From assembly GCA_018380115.1 (NCBI GenBank), contig JAGZUF010000039.1:1-18374 (forward strand): 18,374 nt of DNA. Reading direction: 5' to 3'. A program made the position numbers and the translations under genes. The stretch is from Oscillospiraceae bacterium (GTDB taxonomy: Bacteria; Bacillota; Clostridia; Oscillospirales; Ruminococcaceae). This document shows, piece by piece, positions 1 through 7,155 of the stretch; the first letter of the stretch is position 1, and each line of letters begins with the position of its first letter. The notes under the pieces were generated by a model. The model ran no database searches. It had not been told where the DNA came from and saw nothing but the letters and a program-made list of their open reading frames with translations.

Positions 1-513
1 GCGGCGCTGGGTGTTTTCGTTCTTTGGTTGACATTTTTCATTACCCCTTTCCATTATACAGATTGTTTTTCTGTCCGGCAAATCGGGTATGGGGGCAATG
101 CATACCAGGCAAATGACACCCGAAGTGACAGGCGGGTGACACCCGACCGACACACAAAAGAACAATTAGAACAAGTTAAAAACTTAAAGAAAGAAACTCC
201 CCCTAAAGGGGGAGTAAAGAAAGAAAGCGCGGCAAAGGCGAAATACGGCGAATTTGAGAACGTGCTGCTCGACGGGCAAGAGCATGGGAAGCTGGTGGAC
301 AGCTTGGGCGACATTGGCGCGGCAGAATACATAGAGCGCCTTTCAGCCTATCTTGCACAAACCGGGCACCGGTATAAAAGCCACTATGCCACCCTGCTGA
401 ACTGGTGGCGGAAGGATGGAAAGCCTGTGAAGCGGACGCCAGCGCCGCACAGGATGAAGCCGGACGCCGGGCGAGAGATAACGCCTGATATGACGGCAAG
501 GGAGATATTCTGA
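1..513 (+). CDS. Phage replisome organiser / replication initiation protein, C-terminal part (5' partial)
   Basis: The frame is open to the left edge of the window, so the start lies outside it. The last ~75 residues (from YGEFENVLL, through IERLSAYLAQTG, to YKSHYATLLNWWRKDG) have the C-terminal signature I associate with phage DnaD-like/replisome-organiser proteins, which help load the replicative helicase at the phage origin. A charged, proline-containing linker (KKETPPKGG) precedes this, as is usual in the family. The gene overlaps the helicase start by 1 nt (TGATG), which supports a replication operon. The first ~35 residues are encoded by AT-rich DNA and read poorly as protein, so the frame there may not be coding. 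Family is by recognition of the C-terminal block; the N-terminal winged-helix region is not visible. Confidence 0.7.
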   Translation, partial: AALGVFVLWLTFFITPFHYTDCFSVRQIGYGGNAYQANDTRSDRRVTPDRHTKEQLEQVKNLKKETPPKGGVKKESAAKAKYGEFENVLLDGQEHGKLVDSLGDIGAAEYIERLSAYLAQTGHRYKSHYATLLNWWRKDGKPVKRTPAPHRMKPDAGREITPDMTAREIF

Positions 514-1772
514 TGCAAAGCACAGAAATGAGCGTGATAGGCAGCATCCTGATGGAACCTGCGTTTCTGGGGATTGCCCGCGGGATGCTGTCACCCCGGA
601 TGTTTGAGGACGAAAAGCTGGCAAGAGTTTTTTCCTGCGCGCTGAAGCTTGCAAAGGCAAATTTGCCCATAGACACCGTGACCGTAACGGACAAGCTTGG
701 CGCTGAATACGGGCCGCTGATTGTGGAATGCGCACAGATGGTTCCGACAGTGAGCGAAGGGAATTTTGCCGTATATGCAGGGGCAGTGCTGGACGCATGG
801 CGCGAACGGGAAATACGAGCCGCGGCGCTGGAGATAGCCACGGGAGGCCAGACGGCGGATGAGATGACGGCAAGGCTGGCAGAGCTTTTGAAGCGGCAAT
901 ATGACATCACCAGCAAGGTGCGGCGCACAACGGAACGCACGTTTTTAGAGGCTGTGGGGGAAACATACAAAAGCCTGTTCGCGCCGGACACGAGCCTGAA
1001 AATGGAGCGCGGGGCGTTTGGCATGTTATGCGACGTGCTGGGAGGCTTGCAGCGCGGCGGCGTGTATGTGATAGCGGCGCGGCCCGGGGATGGAAAAACA
1101 GACATAGCCTTGCAGCTTGCGGTGACGCTGGCGAAGGATTACCGCGTGGACTACCGCAGCCTGGAAATGAGCACAGAGCAGTTGACGCACCGCATTTTAT
1201 CCAGGGCGTGCATCATCAACAGCACAAAGTTCAGAGACCACCGGATAAGCGAGAACGAGCAAAAACGCATTGGAATGGTGGTGGATGCCATGAAGGGCCT
1301 GCACCTGGTGATGGACGACACGGCAAGCATTTCAGCGGACGATGTGGAAGCAAAACTGGCGTCCTCGAAACCGGATGTGATGTTTATTGACTACCTGGGG
1401 CTGATGAAGGGAGATACGAGCGGAAAGAAGCCCTTGTGGCAGGTGACGGGCGAAACAATGCATGCACTGAAAGCCTCGGCAAAGCGGCACAATGTAGTGA
1501 TTGTGGCGCTGGTGCAGATGAACCGGAGCGTGGACAAGCAGAAGGAACCGACGCTATCAGACCTGCGGGGCAGCGGAGACATTGAGGCGGATGCAGACGC
1601 GGTGCTGTTTATGAGGCCGAAAAAAGGCGATGATTTTTTGAGCGGAGACGATTACTGGCCTGTGCAGATGATTTTGGCAAAGAGCCGGCATGGCGGTGTG
1701 GGGCGTGTAGAATACCACTGGCAGCCGCAATATCACCGGTATTTGCCGCTGGTAAAAGGAGAGGAAGTATGA
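513..1772 (+). CDS. Replicative DNA helicase, DnaB family
   Basis: A 419-residue protein with DnaB architecture. An N-terminal helical domain (about residues 1-100, starting QSTEMSVIGSILMEP) is followed by a RecA-type motor. Walker A is ARPGDGKTD at 189-197 and Walker B is VMFIDY at 289-294. The downstream SDLRGSGDIEADADAVLF block is the conserved DnaB motif region. The protein would form a hexamer that unwinds phage DNA 5' to 3' using ATP. The ATG overlaps the upstream stop by 1 nt, and the end overlaps the RusA start by 4 nt. Length is slightly short against cellular DnaB (~450-470 residues), as is common for phage versions. The Walker A GDGKT replaces the more usual GMGKT but keeps the catalytic Lys and Thr. 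Confidence 0.93.
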   Translation: MQSTEMSVIGSILMEPAFLGIARGMLSPRMFEDEKLARVFSCALKLAKANLPIDTVTVTDKLGAEYGPLIVECAQMVPTVSEGNFAVYAGAVLDAWREREIRAAALEIATGGQTADEMTARLAELLKRQYDITSKVRRTTERTFLEAVGETYKSLFAPDTSLKMERGAFGMLCDVLGGLQRGGVYVIAARPGDGKTDIALQLAVTLAKDYRVDYRSLEMSTEQLTHRILSRACIINSTKFRDHRISENEQKRIGMVVDAMKGLHLVMDDTASISADDVEAKLASSKPDVMFIDYLGLMKGDTSGKKPLWQVTGETMHALKASAKRHNVVIVALVQMNRSVDKQKEPTLSDLRGSGDIEADADAVLFMRPKKGDDFLSGDDYWPVQMILAKSRHGGVGRVEYHWQPQYHRYLPLVKGEEV

Positions 1773-2125
1773 AAATCGTACTGAAGGGCGTGCCGCCGAG
1801 TCTGAATCAATTTGCAGGAAGAAAAAACGCATGGGAATACCGGGCCGCAAAAAAGCAGTGGAGCGATGCCGTGTATATAGCCTGTATGGTGCAGCGGCCA
1901 TATGAAACGCTGGAAAAGGCCATGGTGCGCATAGACTACTATTTCCCTGACAGGCGCAGGCATGATGCAGACAACTACTCGGGAAAGTTTCTGCATGACG
2001 GTCTGACGCGCGCGAAGGTGATACAGGATGATGATTTTGCGCACTTGTGTACTGCGGCGCATGGGCATGTGGACAGGGAGAACCCACGCACAGAAATTAC
2101 AGTTGTGAGGATGGTGCCGGAATGA
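1769..2125 (+). CDS. rusA: RusA-type Holliday junction resolvase
   Basis: This 118-residue protein matches RusA in length and motifs. It has the N-terminal KGVPPSLNQF strand and the acidic active-site region PDRRRHDADNYSGKF (about residues 68-82), followed by DGLTRAKVIQDDDF with clustered aspartates. These Asp residues bind Mg2+ in RusA nucleases, which resolve four-way junctions formed during phage recombination and replication. An ATGA overlap links it to the upstream helicase and another to the next gene, so translation is probably coupled. The position directly after a helicase is typical for Firmicute phages. I see no truncation. Confidence 0.92.
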   Translation: MKIVLKGVPPSLNQFAGRKNAWEYRAAKKQWSDAVYIACMVQRPYETLEKAMVRIDYYFPDRRRHDADNYSGKFLHDGLTRAKVIQDDDFAHLCTAAHGHVDRENPRTEITVVRMVPE

Positions 2126-2499
2126 ACAGGCGGGAGATGGCAGCGCGTGAATATCTGGCGGGAAATGCGCTTGGCGAGGTGGCGCAAAAATACGCTGTGA
2201 GCATGAGGGATGTGCTGGAAGCGGCAGCCAAAATTCCACGGCAGAAGGTGCGTGCCAAAATGCCACGGAAAGGCGGCGCAAACGTAATAACGCAGACCAA
2301 CATCTGCATGGAATGCGCCAAAGCTTGCGGGAAATGCACCTGGACGGCGGTGGCGGCAGATGGGGAAACGTTGCTGTGGCAGCCTGTGGAAGGATGGACG
2401 GCAGAACCTGTGAAAATAAGCGTGCGCAACGAGAATGGAGTGTACAGGGAAATTGAGACGTATCATATCACCGCGTGCCCGGAGTTTGAGAGGGGATGA
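2122..2499 (+). CDS. Small Cys-motif phage protein of unknown function
   Basis: A 125-residue protein. The ATG at 2122 overlaps the rusA stop (ATGA) and is preferred over an in-frame upstream start at 2047 that lies well inside rusA. The N-terminal ~35 residues (YLAGNALGEVAQKYAVSMRDV) look like a helix-turn-helix of the sigma-region-4/transposase type. A cysteine cluster follows at C62, C65, C69 and C72 (CMECAKACGKC), with another Cys near the C-terminus (ITACPEF), consistent with a zinc site. The rest is likely beta-rich. I recognise the general type as a hypothetical protein next to rusA in Clostridial phages but know no assigned function. The HTH plus zinc site would fit DNA binding; that is inference. 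Confidence 0.75.
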   Translation: MNRREMAAREYLAGNALGEVAQKYAVSMRDVLEAAAKIPRQKVRAKMPRKGGANVITQTNICMECAKACGKCTWTAVAADGETLLWQPVEGWTAEPVKISVRNENGVYREIETYHITACPEFERG

Positions 2500-2503
2500 T
2501 AGG

Positions 2504-3460
2504 ATGACACACTTATCGCTTTTCAGCGGGATTGGCGGTCTTGATATTGCGGCTGAAATGGCCGGATTTACCACGGTTGGACAATGCGAATGGGCTGATT
2601 ATCCAACAAAAGTCTTGGAAAGGCACTGGCCGGATGTGCCCCGGTGGAGGGATATCAGGACGTTGACAAAGGAGAGCTTTCATGAAAAAACAGGAATGCG
2701 AACAGTTGATGTTGTTTCAGGGGGATTCCCGTGCCAGCCTTTTTCTGTCGCCGGGAGACGAAGAGGCAAAGAAGATGACCGTTACCTCTGGCCTGAAATG
2801 CTTAGAGTTATATCGGAACTCCGGCCCACTTGGGTCGTTGGTGAGAACGTTGCTGGGATCGTCAATATGGCGCTCGACCAGGTGTACACTGACCTGGAAA
2901 ACGAAGGTTACGCCGTCCGGGCGCTTATTATTCCGGCTTGTGCCGTCGACGCCCCGCACCGGAGGGACAGATGCGCGATTATCGGGTGTAGAGCGCTGGA
3001 AGAAAAACATAACGGGAGAGGATGGGGAACCCATTCTTTGGAAAACTCCGATTGCGTCAGATTCGGCAAACCGGGAGTTTTATCACAACAGCCGAAGCGA
3101 ACCGAACTTGAGCGGGATGGTAAAAATGTGGCCAACTCCGACCTCGCGGGATTACAAGGACGGAACGAAAAAGAGCTGCCAAAACGTCCCGGTAAACGGA
3201 CTTTTAGGAAGAGCTGTGCATATGTATCCGACACCGAAAGCTCAGAATTGCAGGGGCAACGGAGAACGGCACGGGGATGGAGGCCCGAGTTTGGATGTAG
3301 TAGTTGGTGGCCAGCTGAACCCAACGTGGGTAGAGTGGCTCATGGGGTTCCCTCTCGGGTGGACAGACTTAAATGCCTCGGAAACGCAGTAGTCCCACAG
3401 CAGTTTTATCCGATCTTCCAGGCCATAGCGGACATAGAGAGGGGAATTATACATGGATGA
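2504..3460 (+). CDS. DNA (cytosine-5) methyltransferase
   Basis: A 318-residue C5-MTase with the expected motif order. Motif I is LFSGIGGLD (6-14), the SAM-binding loop. Motif IV is GGFPCQPFS with catalytic Cys77. Motif VI is GENV around E114, motif VIII is APHRRDRCAIIG, and motif X is LGNAVVPQQ near the C-terminus. It methylates cytosine in host or phage DNA, most likely to evade restriction; no cognate restriction nuclease is visible nearby. SD-like GAGAGGGG precedes the ATG. The stretch between motifs VIII and X is the variable target-recognition region and coincides with a second long open frame (2682-3392). The end overlaps the next methyltransferase by 8 nt. Confidence 0.93.
   Translation: MTHLSLFSGIGGLDIAAEMAGFTTVGQCEWADYPTKVLERHWPDVPRWRDIRTLTKESFHEKTGMRTVDVVSGGFPCQPFSVAGRRRGKEDDRYLWPEMLRVISELRPTWVVGENVAGIVNMALDQVYTDLENEGYAVRALIIPACAVDAPHRRDRCAIIGCRALEEKHNGRGWGTHSLENSDCVRFGKPGVLSQQPKRTELERDGKNVANSDLAGLQGRNEKELPKRPGKRTFRKSCAYVSDTESSELQGQRRTARGWRPEFGCSSWWPAEPNVGRVAHGVPSRVDRLKCLGNAVVPQQFYPIFQAIADIERGIIHG
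2682..3392 (+). CDS. Nested gene fully inside the cytosine methyltransferase (different frame)
   Basis: A 236-residue frame shifted relative to the methyltransferase and wholly contained in it. Its ATG has a strong SD (AAAGGAGAG at about 2668-2676). The protein does not look like noise. It starts MKKQECEQLMLFQG, contains KMTVTSGLKCLELYRNSGPL and SSIWRSTRCTLTWKTKV, has repeated WPTPTSRD / YPTPKAQN blocks, and ends QLNPTWVEWLMGFPLGWTDL. From memory these are recurrent motifs of an uncharacterised protein that accompanies phage cytosine methyltransferases. No catalytic motif or transmembrane segment is evident; it is Trp- and Pro-rich. A genuine overprinted pair is the best reading, because both frames carry recognisable motifs over the same bases. 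A role linked to the methyltransferase is only inferred. Confidence 0.75.
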   Translation: MKKQECEQLMLFQGDSRASLFLSPGDEEAKKMTVTSGLKCLELYRNSGPLGSLVRTLLGSSIWRSTRCTLTWKTKVTPSGRLLFRLVPSTPRTGGTDARLSGVERWKKNITGEDGEPILWKTPIASDSANREFYHNSRSEPNLSGMVKMWPTPTSRDYKDGTKKSCQNVPVNGLLGRAVHMYPTPKAQNCRGNGERHGDGGPSLDVVVGGQLNPTWVEWLMGFPLGWTDLNASETQ

Positions 3461-4277
3461 CATTAAGCTGGCGATGCTTGGCTCGAAAGAGGCAGCCAAG
3501 CGGCTGACGGATGCGGGGGTGCTGCTGATGCAGGGCGACTGCCTGGAACTGCTGAAAGACATACCAGACGGCAGTGTAGACATGGTGCTGACTGACCCGC
3601 CGTATTCCAGCGGCGGAATGTATCGTTCTGACAGAGCAAGCGGGTCAAGCAAAAAATATCAAAGTACAGACACAAAAGACATCAAGCATGATTTTGCGGG
3701 AGACAATCGAGACCAGCGTAGTTTTACGCTTTGGGAAACGTTTTGGGTTTCTGCCGCAAAAAGAAAAATGCGACCTGGCGGCATCGCAGTCATATTTACC
3801 GATTGGCGGCAGTTGGCAGCGACTATTGACGCCGTGCAGTGCGGTGGACTTGTGTACCGAGGTGTTGTTCCGTGGATTAAAACTGCTGCAAGGCCACAAA
3901 AAGGGCGGTTTACACAAAACGCAGAATATTGCGTTTGGGCATCAAATGGGCATATCCCAAATGAGGGCGGAAACTACAAGGGATATTTTGTCGGGAACCC
4001 GCCAGCAACATCTAAACGGGTACACGCAACTGAAAAGCCTATCGAGTTGCTGGAGCATTTAATGTCTATTTCTCCTGACGGAGGAACTGTTATGGATATG
4101 TTTATGGGCAGCGGCTCCACAGGCGTTGCCTGTGTCAATACGGGTCGCAAGTTTATCGGCATGGAGTTAGACCCCGGATATTTTGAGGTGGCGAAGCAGC
4201 GTATTGAGGAGGCACAGGCGCAAGCCCGCCTTACCTGGAACACCCGGGCGGCGGTGGAGATGGAGGGGATAGAATGA
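3453..4277 (+). CDS. DNA adenine-N6 / cytosine-N4 methyltransferase (DPPY type)
   Basis: A 274-residue amino-methyltransferase. The catalytic motif IV is TDPPYSSGG at 47-55. The SAM-binding motif I, MDMFMGSGSTG, comes later (214-224), followed by GRKFIGMELDPGYFEVAKQRI. The order IV before I is that of beta-class N4/N6 enzymes. The DPPY signature fits adenine-N6 best, but N4-cytosine cannot be excluded. The ATG at 3453 follows SD GAGAGGGG; an internal Met at residue 26, just before QGDCLELL, is an alternative start. With the adjacent C5 enzyme it probably gives the phage two independent DNA marks against host restriction. It overlaps its upstream neighbour by 8 nt and its downstream neighbour by 4 nt. 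Confidence 0.92.
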   Translation: MDDIKLAMLGSKEAAKRLTDAGVLLMQGDCLELLKDIPDGSVDMVLTDPPYSSGGMYRSDRASGSSKKYQSTDTKDIKHDFAGDNRDQRSFTLWETFWVSAAKRKMRPGGIAVIFTDWRQLAATIDAVQCGGLVYRGVVPWIKTAARPQKGRFTQNAEYCVWASNGHIPNEGGNYKGYFVGNPPATSKRVHATEKPIELLEHLMSISPDGGTVMDMFMGSGSTGVACVNTGRKFIGMELDPGYFEVAKQRIEEAQAQARLTWNTRAAVEMEGIE

Positions 4278-4615
4278 AAACATACGAGGAACTTTTTGAT
4301 GCTAATGGACAGTACATTACCGATAGGCGCTATAAAGAAATTCTTCGGCTGGATGCCATGCTAAATGAAAGACATATACCCCATATTTGCCAAAAATTTA
4401 TGGACGGTTGGCAAGTTATCTATCCAGAGAATGGGAAAAAGCGCGTAATGGATGCAATAGAAAATTACGGGAGCTACGGCCAGGAACAAGATAAGCTTGA
4501 AATTATGGGATTGCTTACGCCGGAGGAAAAGAAAAATGATAGTGTACTCGGATATCTATCGGCGGAAGAAGTATTTACTCGAATTAATCGACATTGGGAG
4601 GGGACCCAGCCATGA
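4274..4615 (+). CDS. Phage hypothetical protein (113 aa)
   Basis: The start overlaps the methyltransferase stop (ATGA) and the end overlaps the next start in the same way, so it is translated within the operon. The sequence is mixed alpha/beta: an N-terminal helical part (LFDANGQYITDRRYKEILRLDAML) is followed by a strand with DGWQVIYP and a C-terminal EED-rich helical tail. I see no cysteine pairs, signal peptide or catalytic motif. The type is familiar as an uncharacterised protein in Firmicute phage early regions. Function is unknown. Confidence 0.8.
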   Translation: MKTYEELFDANGQYITDRRYKEILRLDAMLNERHIPHICQKFMDGWQVIYPENGKKRVMDAIENYGSYGQEQDKLEIMGLLTPEEKKNDSVLGYLSAEEVFTRINRHWEGTQP

Positions 4616-5022
4616 CGCGGGAAGAAGCGATTGAAGAACTCGAACGGTTGCTTAGACATTGGGATGACCTTGAAAATGACAAGCGATGTTTTTGGGGTTA
4701 CGACGAAGAAGCCGTTGCGCTTGCCCTCTCCGCCCTCCGCCCCGTCAGCCGGGAACAGGTGGAGAAGGTGTGGAGGGGTGAGTGGGTAAAGCGTCATAAG
4801 CACCGTGGGGGCTTTCGACGCGTTAAGGGCTTTGATGACATGGGCGAACAGCACGAGGTCACGATTGACGAGAGGTGCGAGTATGACGACCTTTACTGTT
4901 CAAAGTGTGGCAAGCAAAGCCCGGATAACTTCTTGAATTTTTGCGGTTACTGCGGCGCTCCCATGACGGACGAGGCCGTGGAGATGGTGATGGAGAGATT
5001 GGAGGCGATGCATAATGGCTAA
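4612..5022 (+). CDS. Small phage protein with C-terminal zinc ribbon
   Basis: A 136-residue protein. The ATG at 4612 overlaps the upstream stop (ATGA) and is preferred over a GTG-type start at 4594. The N-terminal helical segment (MTREEAIEELERLLRHWDDL...ALSALRP) resembles short domains often found in phage accessory proteins. The C-terminal part has YCSKCGKQSPDNFLNFCGYCGAPM, two CxxC pairs spaced as in a zinc ribbon. The function is unknown; nucleic-acid or protein binding through the ribbon is a reasonable inference. It is the first of a run of small Cys-pair proteins. Confidence 0.8.
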   Translation: MTREEAIEELERLLRHWDDLENDKRCFWGYDEEAVALALSALRPVSREQVEKVWRGEWVKRHKHRGGFRRVKGFDDMGEQHEVTIDERCEYDDLYCSKCGKQSPDNFLNFCGYCGAPMTDEAVEMVMERLEAMHNG

Positions 5023-5278
5023 AGCCCATTGTTGCGACCAGTGCGGAAGGTTGATTAAAGACAGCGATGTTCGTATTACTCTTGACGGATTTTCTGTTTT
5101 GCAAAACAGGGACAATAAGAAGATGCCTAAAGGGTTCTCCATTGGAAAGCCAGAGGATTTTTGCTCATTTGACTGCCTATCTGAATGGGCACAGGAGCAA
5201 CAGAAATTGCTTGATGAATACATGGAAATTTCCGAAAAGCACTATGGGGAGGCGATGAAAGATGGCAAGGCCGAATAG
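5015..5278 (+). CDS. Small Cys-pair protein (87 aa)
   Basis: The ATG lies 8 nt inside the upstream gene. An N-terminal CDQCGRLI motif (residues 7-14) and a later FCSFDC motif (about 49-54) form a plausible split zinc site. The middle (DVRITLDGFSVLQNRD) is beta-like, and the C-terminus is a charged helix (EWAQEQQKLLDEYMEI). The arrangement resembles small treble-clef or FYVE-like zinc modules, but I cannot assign a family. There is no signal peptide or membrane segment. Function is unknown; it is co-translated with its neighbours. Confidence 0.75.
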   Translation: MAKAHCCDQCGRLIKDSDVRITLDGFSVLQNRDNKKMPKGFSIGKPEDFCSFDCLSEWAQEQQKLLDEYMEISEKHYGEAMKDGKAE

Positions 5279-5666
5279 GGGATACAAAATAAGGGCGATG
5301 GTCTGCGACTGGGCATTGGATATTCCAATGGGAGATACAACATTTGTTCTGTATTTTAGCAGCCGAAATAATGCAGAATTGGTCAAGGAGGTTTTGGAGT
5401 GGGAGGACGCACATCCAAATGAGGCGACCCCATACCAGCCTACCCTCACCCCGCAGAACGAGCCACTCTCTATTCTTGTCCTGGATGAGCCAGACCGGGA
5501 ATATATTGACTATATTTGCCCAAGATGTAAGAGCATCATCTCCCAGCGTAGACGTGGCCAACGAATGGAAACGATGTACAAGTGCAAATTCCATGATAAC
5601 TGCGGCCAGCGTGTAGATTGGAGCAATCCGCAACCCTACCGCCGCCCGCCGGAGGGAATCCAATGA
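5262..5666 (+). CDS. Phage hypothetical protein with CxxC near centre (134 aa)
   Basis: The ATG at 5262 overlaps the preceding gene by 17 nt, and the stop overlaps the next ATG. The N-terminal half (YKIRAMVCDWALDI...TFVLYFSSRNNAELVKEVLEW) is alpha/beta. The C-terminal half has YICPRCKSIISQ and KCKFHDNCGQRVDW, which together give four cysteines (and a His) for a zinc ribbon. The tail is proline- and arginine-rich (NPQPYRRPPEG). I do not recognise a named family. Position in a cluster of Cys-pair proteins is the main context. Confidence 0.75.
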   Translation: MARPNRGYKIRAMVCDWALDIPMGDTTFVLYFSSRNNAELVKEVLEWEDAHPNEATPYQPTLTPQNEPLSILVLDEPDREYIDYICPRCKSIISQRRRGQRMETMYKCKFHDNCGQRVDWSNPQPYRRPPEGIQ

Positions 5667-5845
5667 AATACGCTAAATCAGTATCAGGCAAATGGCATAT
5701 AGTGCAATGCCATCCAAGCAATGGATATTGTGGTGCTTGGCAGAAGTGTAAATGCGGAAATACAATTTGGGCAGAAGATTTTTCCGAGACAAAATTAGAA
5801 GGCAAAATGTGTAAGCATTGCGAAAGGATGGAGAAGAATGGCTGA
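5663..5845 (+). CDS. Tiny zinc-ribbon-like protein (60 aa)
   Basis: The ATG at 5663 overlaps the upstream stop (ATGA), which decides the start over a longer in-frame option at 5618. The protein has three Cys groups: CHPSNGYC, CKC and MCKHCERM. They could bind one or two metal ions. It is short, basic and without membrane segments. It ends 8 nt inside the next gene. The base composition here (5670-5840) is noticeably more AT-rich than the replication genes, which could mean more recent acquisition, though this is a weak argument. Function is unknown. Confidence 0.7.
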   Translation: MKYAKSVSGKWHIVQCHPSNGYCGAWQKCKCGNTIWAEDFSETKLEGKMCKHCERMEKNG

Positions 5846-6164
5846 ATATATCGAGAGGGCGGCTGTTGCGAAGATGCTTGAAGACGCTCAACTGATTTCT
5901 GATGGAGAATATTGTGGATACTGTACGGAAGATGTGAGCCTGAATAGTATTCCTGCCGCCGATGTTGCGGAGGTGCGGCACGGGATATGGATTGGCATAG
6001 AATATGATGGCTATGCAGATGGATACCCGGTATATGATTTGTGGGAGTGCTCCGAATGCGGCGAAGAAGTAAGGGGCGATGATGTTCCTTCCACCCACCC
6101 ATGGTGTCATTCGTGCGGCGCTCGCATGGATAAGGAGGATGACCATGAAATTTCGAAACCCTGA
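5838..6164 (+). CDS. Phage hypothetical protein with zinc ribbon (108 aa)
   Basis: It begins MAEYIERAAVAKMLEDAQ and carries SLNSIPAADVAEVRHGIWI, a combination I recognise from many Firmicute phage and prophage hypothetical proteins. The C-terminal half has WECSECGEEV and WCHSCGARM, two CxxC pairs forming a zinc ribbon. GEYCGYC near residue 31 is an extra pair. SD AGGATGGAGAAG precedes the ATG. It overlaps both neighbours. No biochemical role is known to me; the N-terminal helix plus ribbon suggests a small adaptor protein. Confidence 0.8.
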   Translation: MAEYIERAAVAKMLEDAQLISDGEYCGYCTEDVSLNSIPAADVAEVRHGIWIGIEYDGYADGYPVYDLWECSECGEEVRGDDVPSTHPWCHSCGARMDKEDDHEISKP

Positions 6165-6618
6165 GACGGGAGAAGTATTTAATAATTTACAACAAGCCGC
6201 AGACGTATTTTGCTTGAATTATGATAGCTATTGCCAAGGATGCCCAATTGATAAAGCGAATGGTGGCCGTGCCTGCCGGGATTGGATTCAAGAACATCCA
6301 CACGAAGCTGCGCGCCTGATGGGCTATGTGGAAGAAAACAAGGAAGAGAATATGGTCAAAGAGCTATACCGCCTTGCGCTTTTCACCTATGGTGCACAGG
6401 CACAGACCATGATGGTGATGGAGGAAATGGCCGAGCTGCAAAAGGAACTGTGCAAGCATGCGAGGGGCAAGGAAAACCGCGCACAGATTGCCGAAGAGAT
6501 AGCAGATGTGCAGATTATGCTGGAGCAGATGGAACTGCTGCACGGTTGCGCAGGGCTTGTTGCAGGGTTTAAGGCGCAAAAGCTGGATAGGCTGGAAAAG
6601 AGACTGCGGGAGGGATAG
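6145..6618 (+). CDS. Cys-motif domain fused to MazG-like nucleotide pyrophosphohydrolase
   Basis: A 157-residue protein. The ATG at 6145 has a near-perfect SD (AAGGAGG at 6133-6139) and is chosen over an in-frame start at 6079 buried in the previous gene. The N-terminal domain (1-62) has CQGCPIDKANGGRACRDWI followed by HPHEAARLMGY, a cysteine motif seen in other phage proteins. The C-terminal domain (70-157) has E93, E94 and E97 (MEEMAELQKE) and E117, E118 and D121 (EEIADV), the metal-binding signature of all-alpha NTP pyrophosphatases (MazG/dUTPase type). Such enzymes hydrolyse (d)NTPs to the monophosphate and pyrophosphate, cleaning nucleotide pools or counteracting alarmone responses. The substrate cannot be told from sequence. 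Confidence 0.85.
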   Translation: MKFRNPETGEVFNNLQQAADVFCLNYDSYCQGCPIDKANGGRACRDWIQEHPHEAARLMGYVEENKEENMVKELYRLALFTYGAQAQTMMVMEEMAELQKELCKHARGKENRAQIAEEIADVQIMLEQMELLHGCAGLVAGFKAQKLDRLEKRLREG

Positions 6619-6621
6619 GGC

Positions 6622-7059
6622 TTGACAAAGAAGGAATTTCGGGCGTTGTGGGCTGTGCCGATAGATATAGACGCGCGGCGCAGGAGGATTAAGCGGATGC
6701 AGGCCATGCTTGACGATGCGCCGGTGGTAGTGGACACAGTGCAGGCCAGCAGCGATGCGCCAGCATACGGAATTCACACTGTTAAAATTACGGGCATAGA
6801 TACGGCCGGGAGGGCTGAGAAACGCACGGTGCTGGCGAAGCTGCAAGCTGACATGCAGCAGCGAAACAAACAGTACCGGGCAGACTATGCACAGGCGGTG
6901 GAGCTTATAGAGGGGATAGAGGACACAGACCTGCGGGCAGCTGTACATATGGCATGCCTGGATGGTGAAGGATGGGAATACATTGCGGCAAGGCTAGGCA
7001 AAACAGGCGATGCATGGCGTATGCGGGTGGAACGCTGGCTGGATGCAAACCTTCAATAA
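6622..7059 (+). CDS. RinA/ArpU-like sigma-region-4 type late regulator
   Basis: A 145-residue basic protein starting at TTG 6622, with GGGAGGGATAGG immediately upstream as SD. The N-terminal half includes a basic patch (IDARRRRIKRMQAML). The C-terminal ~45 residues (LRAAVHMACLDGEGWEYIAARLGKTGDAWRMRVERWL) form a sigma-70 region 4-like helix-turn-helix. This layout, and position at the end of the early operon before the packaging genes, match phage late transcription activators of the RinA/ArpU/DUF1492 type, which switch on the late operon. The gene ends 5 nt before a terminator hairpin. Its targets are not proven; the repeats at 7156-7180 are one candidate. Confidence 0.75.
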   Translation: MTKKEFRALWAVPIDIDARRRRIKRMQAMLDDAPVVVDTVQASSDAPAYGIHTVKITGIDTAGRAEKRTVLAKLQADMQQRNKQYRADYAQAVELIEGIEDTDLRAAVHMACLDGEGWEYIAARLGKTGDAWRMRVERWLDANLQ

Positions 7060-7063
7060 AAAG

Positions 7064-7088
7064 TCCCCAGCCTTTTACGGGCTGGGGA
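7064..7088 (+). terminator. Intrinsic terminator of the early operon
   Basis: CCCCAGCC (7065-7072) pairs perfectly with GGCTGGGG (7080-7087), with an extra T-A pair outside and a 7-nt loop. It starts 5 nt after the stop of the RinA-like gene. The T-tract after it is weak (TGTCTTTC), so read-through is possible. Confidence 0.75.
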
Positions 7089-7155
7089 TGTCTTTCATGT
7101 ATTTGTTTTTCTTTTGTGATATATTTTGTCATGGTGCTAAAAAATATTTTTCAAG

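Noticed and set aside
28..60. Perfect -35 TTGACA near the left edge as a promoter
   Set aside because: The nearest -10-like TATAC is ~20 bp away rather than 17, and the region is probably inside or at the edge of a coding frame.
203..1105. 300-aa open frame on the minus strand
   Set aside because: Ser/Arg-rich antisense shadow of the replication genes with no recognisable motif.
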